Shown in pieces: positions 1-7,469 of a stretch of 64,000 nt of DNA. The stretch is from Rubritalea tangerina (lineage in GTDB: Bacteria > Verrucomicrobiota > Verrucomicrobiia > Verrucomicrobiales > Akkermansiaceae). The notes below the pieces were generated by a model. The model searched no databases, was not told the DNA's origin, and was given only the letters and a program-made list of their open reading frames with translations. The stretch lies in assembly GCF_042683245.1 (NCBI RefSeq), contig NZ_JBHUJB010000015.1:72657-136656 (forward strand). Direction: 5' to 3'. The first letter of the stretch is position 1. Each line of letters begins with the position of its first letter. The translations under genes and the position numbers were made by a program.

Positions 1-8
1 GGGGTTGG

Positions 9-485
9 TTAGGTTGCTTGGAAGTCAGATTTGCCACCTGATTTTGTGAGGAGTCGGGTGTTATTGATAGTGATCGCTTTACTGACGGCTTTGCACATAT
101 CGTAGATTGTGAGGGCGGCAGCGGAGGCGCCATTGAGGGCTTCCATTTCGACGCCGGTTCTAGCAGAGGTGCTACAAGTACAATGGATTTGCACTTGGGT
201 GGTATTGAGGGGTGTGATGGAGAACTTGCATTTTTCGAGTGGCAGTGGGTGGCAGAATGGGATGGTTTCGTGGGTGCGTTTGGCTGCCATTGTTCCTGCG
301 ATGATAGCAGTCTGGAAGATGGGGCCCTTTTTTGATTGGATGTCGCCGTCTGTGAGTTGTTGGAGGATTTCGGTGCCGAGGGTGACTATGGACTCTGCTG
401 TGGCCTCACGTTTAGTGATGGTTTTGTCGGAGACATCGACCATGCCTGGTTGGTTATTGGAATCGACGTGGGTGAATTCGTTCAT
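9..485 (-). CDS. moaC: Cyclic pyranopterin monophosphate synthase MoaC
   Basis: MoaC acts in the cytoplasm in molybdenum-cofactor synthesis, converting the product of MoaA into cyclic pyranopterin monophosphate. The 158-residue protein has the family's usual length. It opens with FTHVDSNNQPGMVDVSDK, has PFCHPLPLEKC in the middle, the GVEMEALNGAS block near residue 111 and the closing KSGGKSDF. The family's catalytic lysine lies in the DMCKAVSK segment. The stop codon is inside the window, so the gene is complete. It is divergent from a MOSC protein and fdhD, which makes this a small molybdenum-enzyme cluster. moaA is not seen in the window. Confidence 0.96.
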   Translation of the reverse strand: MNEFTHVDSNNQPGMVDVSDKTITKREATAESIVTLGTEILQQLTDGDIQSKKGPIFQTAIIAGTMAAKRTHETIPFCHPLPLEKCKFSITPLNTTQVQIHCTCSTSARTGVEMEALNGASAAALTIYDMCKAVSKAITINNTRLLTKSGGKSDFQAT

Positions 486-592
486 AGGTTTATTGTGTGG
501 GTGCTGTGGGCTGTGGGCAATGGTGATTTTTGTTGCTGACGGGATTGTGGGTGTTGCTCGTGATGTGATGTGTGGTAGTCTGCAGCTTGTTT

Positions 593-1102
593 ATGAAGGT
601 ATCGGTAAAGCACATTTATCTTTCTGAGGATCACAACTACTTTGGGCGTTATGGCAAGGGGTCATTAGACCATGCGATTGTGGAACGTGATGAGATTACT
701 TTACGAGCTGGCAAAGGGATTGAGGGGGATCGATTTTTTGATTTTAAGCCGAACTACAAGGGGCAGATTACATTTTTTGATGCTGGTGTGTATGCGGCAT
801 TGCAGGAGGAGTATCCGGGGCTGGCATTTGAGCCCTCTGTTTTTAGGCGTAATGTGGTGGTTTCAGGGGTGGATTTAAACTCACTAATTGGAAAGCGTTT
901 TCGATTGAATGGGGTGGAGTATACGGGATCAGGTGAATGTTCACCGTGTTTTTGGATGGACGAGGCAGTGGCTGAGGGTACGGAAGAGTTTCTGAAGGGA
1001 AGAGGTGGTTTGCGTTGTCGTATTTTGAATGATGGTAGTTTGCGTGTTGGGGAGTTTGAATTGGAAGTGTTAGGGGATGTCGGTGATGGCGAGCAGGGCT
1101 AG
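593..1102 (+). CDS. MOSC-domain protein
   Basis: This is a MOSC (Mo-cofactor sulfurase C-terminal) domain protein of 170 residues. The family binds or transfers sulfur or molybdenum cofactor, but the exact reaction is unknown for most small members. The KGIEGDRFFDF segment and the GECSPCFWMD segment, with two cysteines, fit the family, where a cysteine near the C-terminus is thought to carry sulfur. I chose the ATG at 593 (MKVSVKHIYLS) over one seven codons earlier because the family starts at this hydrophobic strand. Its last 26 bases overlap fdhD, which suggests translational coupling and a shared role in maturing a molybdoenzyme such as formate dehydrogenase. Confidence 0.85.
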   Translation: MKVSVKHIYLSEDHNYFGRYGKGSLDHAIVERDEITLRAGKGIEGDRFFDFKPNYKGQITFFDAGVYAALQEEYPGLAFEPSVFRRNVVVSGVDLNSLIGKRFRLNGVEYTGSGECSPCFWMDEAVAEGTEEFLKGRGGLRCRILNDGSLRVGEFELEVLGDVGDGEQG

Positions 1103-1880
1103 TCAGAAGGAAGTGTGGCGGTATGCAGAGGGGAGTTTCTCCAAGTGTGTGGATAGTTTGAGTGGTGAGGAACCCATTCAAATCACGATTGATGGCCATC
1201 CGATAGCGGTGGTGATGCGAACAGCAGGAGATGATGAGGAGTTGGTGACGGGCTTTCTATTGAGCGAGGGGGTGATTCAATCAGTGGATGAGATCACGCG
1301 TGTGGATTTAGAAAAGTTGGAAAACAATGCTCTCGTTTTTTTGGAAGACGAGGTGGATTATGCGCATTTCCAGCGTCATTTGTATTCGGCCTCATCGTGT
1401 GGGATCTGTGGCAAGGCAAGCATTGAGGCAATAGATAGAAGTTATCCCGAGATCGCGAGAGATGGGGTTATGGTGAGTCCAGATGTTTTGTTAGGCTTGC
1501 CCGATAAATTGCGCGATGCGCAGGCGGTGTTTGAGCGCACTGGTGGACTTCATGCGGCGGCCTTGTTTGATGAGGCTGGTGGCTTGTTAGTTATACGAGA
1601 GGATGTTGGGCGGCACAACGCGATCGACAAGGTCATTGGTTGGGCAGCGCTATCTGGAGTGGATTTAAGCAAGTGTGTGTTGCAATTGTCTGGACGCGTT
1701 TCTTTTGAGGTTATGCAGAAAGCGCGATCTGCAGGGATTGCTATTGTTTCTGCGATTTCTGCGCCGACTGACTTGGCTGTAGAATTTGCCTGTGAGAGTG
1801 GGCAGACCTTAATTGGTTTTTTGAGGCCGCCACAATTTAATTGTTACTCGGGTGAGTGGCGGGTGAGGCGAGAAGCATAA
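1077..1880 (+). CDS. fdhD: Formate dehydrogenase accessory sulfurtransferase FdhD
   Basis: FdhD passes sulfur from a cysteine desulfurase to the molybdenum cofactor of formate dehydrogenase. The 267-residue protein carries the signature CGICGKAS at residues 108-115, which holds the two conserved cysteines. It also has EELVTGFLLSEG near residue 54 and EDVGRHNAIDK near residue 175, both typical of the family. The start overlaps the MOSC gene by 26 bases; an alternative ATG three codons later (MASRASQ) is possible. No formate dehydrogenase structural gene is in the window, so the client enzyme must be encoded elsewhere. Confidence 0.95.
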   Translation: MSVMASRASQKEVWRYAEGSFSKCVDSLSGEEPIQITIDGHPIAVVMRTAGDDEELVTGFLLSEGVIQSVDEITRVDLEKLENNALVFLEDEVDYAHFQRHLYSASSCGICGKASIEAIDRSYPEIARDGVMVSPDVLLGLPDKLRDAQAVFERTGGLHAAALFDEAGGLLVIREDVGRHNAIDKVIGWAALSGVDLSKCVLQLSGRVSFEVMQKARSAGIAIVSAISAPTDLAVEFACESGQTLIGFLRPPQFNCYSGEWRVRREA

Positions 1881-1945
1881 ACAAACTAGGGCTTCTCAGA
1901 ACTGTGCGTGGATGTGTTGTTGAGTGGGGGGCTTTGAGGGGGCAC

Positions 1946-2428
1946 TCAGTACTCATAGGCCTTTGGTTTATCGAGAATTTGTTTCACGATGAGTGCCTGT
2001 CTTAAGCTATTTTTTTGCTTAAGGTGTTTATGAAGGTAATGGCGTTTTTTGCGCTTTGTGGTGGTCTGTGGTGTGGGGGAGGTGCTGCTTTCGAGACGTT
2101 TTTTTCGAGCTCTTTCGATATCTTCGAGTGAATAGCGTGGGCTGGAGCTTGTGGCAGCAGGGATTGGTGGGGGGGATGGTTGAGCGGGGCTGAGTTGTGG
2201 AGCTTGCTCTGTTTGAGTTGTTGTTTGTGGGGTAGCTGTTTGTCGCTGTCTAATTTCTTCTCGGTATTGTTCGTAGAGGTCTTCGAGGTGACTTGGGTCT
2301 TCGTCGGCCTCTTTTTTTCCGAAGATTTTTTCAAAGAGCCACTTGAGAAAGCTGAATATGATGACAATGGCAAAGAGGATTGCCTGTGCCGGAAATTCAG
2401 TTTCTGCAAGTAGCTCAGTGAACATCAT
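1946..2428 (-). CDS. Small membrane protein next to floA, function unknown
   Basis: I do not recognise a named family. The 160-residue protein has one hydrophobic segment near residues 14-31 (PAQAILFAIVIIFSFLKWLF). A charged region and a long Pro/Thr/Gln-rich linker follow, then a basic C-terminal part with KRKKRHYLHKHLKQK and RQALIVKQILDKP. It is the last gene of the dnaX-ebfC-polX-floA operon, 11 bases after floA. That position suggests a partner of the flotillin-like protein in the membrane, much as NfeD-type proteins accompany flotillins, but the sequence itself is not NfeD-like. ATG codons 1 and 2 are both possible starts. Confidence 0.7.
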   Translation of the reverse strand: MMFTELLAETEFPAQAILFAIVIIFSFLKWLFEKIFGKKEADEDPSHLEDLYEQYREEIRQRQTATPQTTTQTEQAPQLSPAQPSPPPIPAATSSSPRYSLEDIERARKKRLESSTSPTPQTTTKRKKRHYLHKHLKQKNSLRQALIVKQILDKPKAYEY

Positions 2429-2439
2429 TGAAGAGTTGG

Positions 2440-3486
2440 TTAGACGTTAGTGTCTTCTTCGCCTTCGGCTAGGGAATCACGCATTTTGGTATCAGAGTTG
2501 ATATTTTGATATTTTGCGTAATCCATGATTCCGAGGTTACCTGAGCGGAATGCTTCGGCGATCGCCATGGGGATTTGGGCTTCGGCCTCGACGACTTTTG
2601 CCTGCATCTCTTGTGTGCGTGCTGACATTTCTTGTTCAGCGGCGACAGCGGCGGCACGGCGAACTTCGGCTTTTGCTTGAGCGATTTGTTTATCAGCTTC
2701 GGCTTGTTCCGCTTGGAGGCGTGCGCCGATGTTGTCGGCTACATCGACATCTGCGATATCGATTGAGAGGATTTCGAAGGCAGTGGAGGTGTCGACGCCC
2801 TTGGTGAGAACGAGTTTGGAGATCGAGTCAGGGTTTTCGAGAACGGCTTTGTAGGATTCAGCTGAACCTACCGATGTGACGATACCTTCACCGACACGGG
2901 CGATGATAGTTTCCTCTGTGGCACCACCGACGAAACCATCGAGGTTTGTTCTAACGGTAACACGTGCACGAGCATTGACAGCGATACCATCTTTAGCAAC
3001 TGCGGTGATTTTGTTAATTCCGTTAGTTGGAGTTGGGCAGTCGATAACCTTTGGGTTGATCGATGTACGGACAGCTTCCAGCACGGTCTTTCCTGTGTCT
3101 TTAGTTGCAAGATCGATAGCGCAAGCGCGTTCGAAGCTGAGGTTGATGCCTGCTTTATCTGCGGCGATCAATGCGAGGACGACATTTGCGATATCACCAC
3201 CTGCTAGGTAGTGTGCTTCGAGGACGTCGGTGTCGTAATTGAGGCCAGCTTTCACAGCGGTGATGCGGCTATCGACAATCAATTCGAAGGGGACTTTACG
3301 TAGCCACATTCCGATGAGCGCGCCGAAGGCAACAGGGGCCTGAGAGAGGCGAGCTCTCAACCAAGTTTTGAAGAACTTGAGGATGAGATAGATAAAGATT
3401 AAGCCTAGCAGCAGGAGGACGCCGGCAATGATGAATGGCACGATGCCTGGATCGTCAGGGGCTTGGGCAAGAAGTTGGGAGTGCAT
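2440..3486 (-). CDS. floA: Flotillin-like protein FloA
   Basis: FloA is a membrane scaffold protein of functional membrane microdomains (formerly UPF0365/YqfA). The 348 residues are near the usual length. A membrane segment lies near residues 16-38 (VPFIIAGVLLLLGLIFIYLI). An SPHB/band-7-like region follows, with LVDSRITAVKAGL-type sequence, and then an Ala/Glu/Gln-rich coiled coil (AEQAEADKQIAQAKAEVRRA) typical of flotillins. The C-terminus is acidic. It sits 14 bases after polX and 11 before a small membrane protein in one operon. Confidence 0.93.
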   Translation of the reverse strand: MHSQLLAQAPDDPGIVPFIIAGVLLLLGLIFIYLILKFFKTWLRARLSQAPVAFGALIGMWLRKVPFELIVDSRITAVKAGLNYDTDVLEAHYLAGGDIANVVLALIAADKAGINLSFERACAIDLATKDTGKTVLEAVRTSINPKVIDCPTPTNGINKITAVAKDGIAVNARARVTVRTNLDGFVGGATEETIIARVGEGIVTSVGSAESYKAVLENPDSISKLVLTKGVDTSTAFEILSIDIADVDVADNIGARLQAEQAEADKQIAQAKAEVRRAAAVAAEQEMSARTQEMQAKVVEAEAQIPMAIAEAFRSGNLGIMDYAKYQNINSDTKMRDSLAEGEEDTNV

Positions 3487-3500
3487 GATCTGTGTATGGA

Positions 3501-5225
3501 TTATTGGATGTTAAGGAAATCGAGTATGTCGTTTAGCGGTTTAGTATTGATGACATCATCTTTGGTTAGCCAGCCTTTGCGGGCGAGTCGGACACCAAAA
3601 GCTAAGAACTGCAATTGTTCTAACCGATGCGCATCTGGATTGATAGCACATTTCACACCTTTTTCACGGGCATTTTTCCAGTGGCGCCAGTCCATATCGA
3701 GTCTTCTTGGGTTACAGTTGAGTTCGATGATGGTTCCAGTTTCGGCGGCGCAGTCGATAATCTTATCGACGTTGACAGCATAGGCTTCTCTGCGGAGGAG
3801 GAGTCTACCAGTGAGGTGGCCGAGCATGGTGACGTGCGGGTTTTCCATGGCGCGGATAATGCGCTTTGTCATTTCCTTCTCGGGGAGAGTGAAGGCGTTA
3901 TGGACTGAAGCGACGACATAATCTAACTGCGCAAGAATGGAGTCATCGAAGTCGAGAGACCCATCTTTGAGGATGTCGACTTCTGAGCCTGCGAGGAGTC
4001 GGAATGAGCCTTCCCATTGTTTATTGAGAGATTTGATATGGTCGACTTGTTTGAGGAGTCGTTCTGGGTAGAGGCCATTGGCTTGGAAGGATGCTTTTGA
4101 GTGGTCGGCGATGCCTAGGTATTCGAGGCCAAGTTCGATGGCGGCTTCAGCCATTTCTTCTAGAGAGTTCTTACCATCGGAAGCGGTGGTGTGGTTATGG
4201 AATGTGCCGCGTAGGTTTTCGAGTGTGACGAGCCTAGGGATGGAGCCATTTTCGGCGGCTTCGATTTCGCCACGGTTTTCGCGCAATTCGGGTGGGATGT
4301 AGTCGAGGCCGAGGGCTTTGTAGATGTCGGCTTCTTCGTGAATTGTGGGTGGAGGTGTGGCTCCTTCTTTAGCTGTGAAGTTGTATTCATTGAGCGACCA
4401 TCCATTTTTGAGGGCGCGTTGGCGGATGGCGACATTATGTTCTTTACTTCCGCTGAAGTACTGGAGTGCGAAGGGGAATGCATCATTTGTTACGGCACGA
4501 AGGTCGACTTGTAGGCCGTTAGCTAGGCGCACAGAGGCTTTGGTGTCGCCGCAAGCAATGACTTCTTCCACTTCTTCTAACTGCGAGAAGTATTGTGTGA
4601 GCTCTGCGGGGGCTGTGGTGGCGGCTAGGATGTCGATATCATGGAGTATTTCCTTAGAGCGGCGGTAGGAGCCGGCGTGACAGCAACGCAGGGTAGATGG
4701 GTGGGCGTGGACTGCATCTAACAATATTTCAGCCATAACTGCGACGTCACCGAGTCTGAAATGGGAGGCGAATTTTTCCCTGAGTTCGATGGCGTGGAGG
4801 AGTTTGTCTACGGTTTTGGTGCCGAAGCCGCGGAGCGAGGAGATGGAATTATCTTGGCAAGCGGACTTAAGGGCTTCGACAGAGTCGATATTAAGTTTGT
4901 CGTAGAGGGCTTTAATTTTTTTGGGGCCGAGGCCTTGGATATCGAAGAGTTCGAAGAGTGAGGGGGGGAATTCGGTACGTAAATTTTCGTAGAACTCGAG
5001 TTTATTTGTTGTGGTGAGTTCTATAATTTTTTCTTGGAGTGCCTTACCAATCCCAGCGACATTGTTGAGTTGGTTATCTTTGGCGAGTTTGACGACATCT
5101 GGTTCGTGTGAGCGAACGATCTCGGCACCATTTTTGTATGCGCGGGTCTTAAAAACATTTTCGCCCTTCAGCTCGAGCAGAAGGGCGATGTTGTCGAGAA
5201 CCTCAGCAATGTCTTCGCGGGTCAT
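3501..5225 (-). CDS. polX: DNA polymerase X family protein with PHP exonuclease domain (PolX)
   Basis: Bacterial PolX combines a gap-filling polymerase with a PHP 3'-5' exonuclease and acts in base-excision-type repair. The 574 residues show an N-terminal helix-hairpin-helix region (NVAGIGKALQEKI; IQGLGPKKIKALYDKL). Next comes the nucleotidyltransferase site, GSYRRSKEILHDIDIL, with the metal-binding DID. The C-terminal PHP domain has FHNHTTASDGKN, ADHSKA, AGSEVDI, VASVHNAF and a final NPDAHR. All expected motifs are present. It lies 15 bases after ebfC. In many bacteria recR stands in this position after dnaX-ebfC. Confidence 0.96.
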   Translation of the reverse strand: MTREDIAEVLDNIALLLELKGENVFKTRAYKNGAEIVRSHEPDVVKLAKDNQLNNVAGIGKALQEKIIELTTTNKLEFYENLRTEFPPSLFELFDIQGLGPKKIKALYDKLNIDSVEALKSACQDNSISSLRGFGTKTVDKLLHAIELREKFASHFRLGDVAVMAEILLDAVHAHPSTLRCCHAGSYRRSKEILHDIDILAATTAPAELTQYFSQLEEVEEVIACGDTKASVRLANGLQVDLRAVTNDAFPFALQYFSGSKEHNVAIRQRALKNGWSLNEYNFTAKEGATPPPTIHEEADIYKALGLDYIPPELRENRGEIEAAENGSIPRLVTLENLRGTFHNHTTASDGKNSLEEMAEAAIELGLEYLGIADHSKASFQANGLYPERLLKQVDHIKSLNKQWEGSFRLLAGSEVDILKDGSLDFDDSILAQLDYVVASVHNAFTLPEKEMTKRIIRAMENPHVTMLGHLTGRLLLRREAYAVNVDKIIDCAAETGTIIELNCNPRRLDMDWRHWKNAREKGVKCAINPDAHRLEQLQFLAFGVRLARKGWLTKDDVINTKPLNDILDFLNIQ

Positions 5226-5240
5226 CGTATTGATAGGGGA

Positions 5241-5549
5241 TTAACCTAAGCCGGGGATGTTCATGCCGCCAGTGAGTTTGGACATTTCTGAGGAAGCCAT
5301 TTCTTTACCTTTTTCGATAGCTTCTTGGACGCCTTTGAGGACGAGCTCTTGGAGGAACTCGGCGTCATCGGGGTCGATGATTGATGGATCGATTTTAATG
5401 TCTTGGACTTCACCGGCGCCGGTAGCGATGACGGTGACTTTTCCGCCGCCTACTGAGGCTTCGACAGTTTTATGAGCGAGTTCTTCTTGTGCTTTCTGCA
5501 TGCCCGCCTGCATTTGTTGGGCTTGCTTCATTAGTTTGTTGATATTCAT
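5241..5549 (-). CDS. ebfC: YbaB/EbfC family nucleoid-associated protein
   Basis: This is a small DNA-binding protein of 102 residues that forms dimers on the nucleoid. The sequence has the family form: a helical start, LMKQAQQMQAGMQKAQEEL, then VEASVGGGKVTVIATG, DIKIDPSIIDPDDAEFLQEL and a Met/Gly-rich end (LTGGMNIPGLG). It is placed directly after dnaX, 28 bases apart, the conserved position for this gene in many bacteria. Confidence 0.95.
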   Translation of the reverse strand: MNINKLMKQAQQMQAGMQKAQEELAHKTVEASVGGGKVTVIATGAGEVQDIKIDPSIIDPDDAEFLQELVLKGVQEAIEKGKEMASSEMSKLTGGMNIPGLG

Positions 5550-5577
5550 AACTTAATAGATTGGTTAGTTAGTGGTG

Positions 5578-7257
5578 TTAGGCGGGCTTAATGCTCGCTT
5601 CAAAGATTTCTAGAGCGTTTTGGATGAGTGGGTCTTTGTAGAATTCCTCTTCATCGAACTGAGGGATTTCAGCGTCGTCCTTATTTTTAGTTTGTGCCTC
5701 TTCCTTCGTGGGAGCAGGGGACTCGGGGGGAGCAGGTGCTGGGGTAGGTTCTGGTGCGGGAGGTTCCTCTGCGACATCGGGGGCCGAGTCAATCCAGGCA
5801 TCGAAAGCGTCGAATGTTTCTTTATTCGTCTTTCGCGCGAGTGGTGGAGGTGTGGCTGGTGCTTCAGGTTCAGGAGGAGTTGTTTCCAGTGCAGGAGCGG
5901 GTGTTTCGGGGGGCGCATCAGCAAGGGGGGGCGGCGGTGTGGATGCTGTTGCCTCTGGTTCTGGGGCTGGCTCTGGTGCGGAGGCAACAGGCTCAGGGGG
6001 AGCAACTGGCTCGATGGCTGTAGGCGTAGGTTCCTGAGCAGCTTCTTGTGGGGGGGCGGGTGTGTCAGCGGGTGGGTTATCCTTAGCGGAGGTGAGTTGT
6101 GCCTCGATTGGCTGCATATCGATGGATCCGGCACCTGCAAGAGCAGTGATCACATCGCTGATGCGTGCATCATTGAGTGATTGGATGGCTTTGATGAGGC
6201 CGATTTCGAAGTGGAGTTTTTTGTTGTTAGCCCATTTCATGCGAGACTCTGTGTCTGCAAAGATATCGACGAGATTGAGTAGTCGATCTGTGGCAACGGA
6301 TTTTGAGGCAGCAGTGAGAGGCTCCCATAGGTTTGGAGGGATGCCATCATTGCCAGCGTTGGGGTCAACTTTAGATACTAGGAGTGCTCTGAGGCAGCTG
6401 ATGGTATCATCGAGGAGTTGGGTAAGTTCTTTTCCGGCGCTCGCTTGATCATTGAGAATTTGGAGTGCGCCTGATGTGTTTTTTGTGAGGATGTGTTGGG
6501 TGAGTGTTGCGACGGTTTCGCGTGATGTGAAGCCGAAGACATCGAGGACATTCTCTTCATCAATATTGTTTCCACAGAATGCGACGAGTTGGTCGAGCAT
6601 GGATTGGGCGTCTCGCATTCCGCCGTCTGCACCTTTTGCGACGGCCCAGGCCGCGGCAGGCGCTAGAGTCACACCTTCGTTGTTAGCGATGTATGTGAGG
6701 TGGTCTGCGATGGTTTGAGTACTGATGGGGCGAAGGTCAAAGCGCTGGCACCGAGAGATAATGGTGGGGAGGATTTTGTTGGGTTCGGTGGTGGCGAAGA
6801 TGAATTTGACGTGCTCGGGGGGTTCTTCGAGTGTTTTCAGGAGGGCATTGAATGCGGCGGTGGTGAGCATGTGCACCTCATCAATGTAGTAAATTTTAAA
6901 GCGGCAGCGGGCGGGAGCGAAGCGGACGTTATCGCGAAGGTCACGTACCTGCTCTACGCCATTGTTAGAAGCACCATCGATTTCTAGGACATCGAGTGAA
7001 CGGCCTTCTGCGATTTCGATTGCAATTTCTGAATCTGGGTCGAAGTCGATGGAGGGGCCGCCTTCGGCATTGAGGGCTTTGGAGAGGATACGTGCGGTGG
7101 ATGTTTTACCTGTGCCGCGTGGGCCGACGAAGAGGTAGGCGTGAGCGAGACGATTTTGCTCAATGGCATTGCGGAGGGTTTGGATGACATGGTCCTGACC
7201 TAGAACGTCATTGAAGGTCTTGGGGCGATACTTACGTGCGAATACCTGATAGCTCAC
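5578..7257 (-). CDS. dnaX: DNA polymerase III subunit gamma/tau
   Basis: DnaX is the ATPase of the clamp-loader complex. The 559 residues have Walker A GPRGTGKTS at 45-53, Walker B DEVHML at 126-131 and the SRC/arginine-finger region SRCQRF at 168-173. The segment between Walker A and DVLEIDGASNNG (residues 61-82) normally holds four zinc-binding cysteines; here it has none (ALNAEGGPSIDFDPDSEIAI). After about residue 370 comes a long Pro/Ala/Glu-rich linker, then a short C-terminal tail, FYKDPLIQNALEIFEASIKP. I see no A-rich slippery site for a shortened gamma product. It is the first gene of the operon running down to 1946. Confidence 0.96.
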   Translation of the reverse strand: MSYQVFARKYRPKTFNDVLGQDHVIQTLRNAIEQNRLAHAYLFVGPRGTGKTSTARILSKALNAEGGPSIDFDPDSEIAIEIAEGRSLDVLEIDGASNNGVEQVRDLRDNVRFAPARCRFKIYYIDEVHMLTTAAFNALLKTLEEPPEHVKFIFATTEPNKILPTIISRCQRFDLRPISTQTIADHLTYIANNEGVTLAPAAAWAVAKGADGGMRDAQSMLDQLVAFCGNNIDEENVLDVFGFTSRETVATLTQHILTKNTSGALQILNDQASAGKELTQLLDDTISCLRALLVSKVDPNAGNDGIPPNLWEPLTAASKSVATDRLLNLVDIFADTESRMKWANNKKLHFEIGLIKAIQSLNDARISDVITALAGAGSIDMQPIEAQLTSAKDNPPADTPAPPQEAAQEPTPTAIEPVAPPEPVASAPEPAPEPEATASTPPPPLADAPPETPAPALETTPPEPEAPATPPPLARKTNKETFDAFDAWIDSAPDVAEEPPAPEPTPAPAPPESPAPTKEEAQTKNKDDAEIPQFDEEEFYKDPLIQNALEIFEASIKPA

Positions 7258-7418
7258 GAGGCTGAGACTACAAGTGCTGGCAGAATTGCCAATGGAAAAG
7301 TCACAGAACCTATGGATATTTCTTGGGGGGATTCGGCTCTGATGAGGGGGATGTTGGGGGTGAGCTCGAGATTGTGTTCATTGTGACTTCGTCTCGGAGC
7401 TTGGAAATAGAAATGAGA

Positions 7419-7440
7419 AAGGCGCACTGGAGTGCGCCTT
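7419..7440 (-). terminator. Intrinsic terminator after dxs
   Basis: This is a perfect 10-bp stem, AAGGCGCACT/AGTGCGCCTT, with a 2-base core. On the minus strand it is followed by a T-rich stretch (TTTCTCATTTC). It lies 30 bases past the dxs stop and closes the kinase-to-dxs operon. Confidence 0.85.
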
Positions 7441-7469
7441 GGGAAAAATAGAGGCTCGGTGTGAGCGGC

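Noticed and set aside
109..627. A 172-codon open frame antisense to moaC
   Set aside because: It overlaps the certain moaC gene and shows no known motif.
5578..6100. Programmed frameshift in dnaX making a short gamma product
   Set aside because: No A-AAA-AAG type slippery site with a following hairpin was found on the coding strand.
5620..6180. A 186-codon open frame opposite the dnaX linker
   Set aside because: It is a by-product of the Pro/Ala-rich coding sequence on the other strand; its Gly/Cys/Trp/Arg-rich composition is not protein-like.
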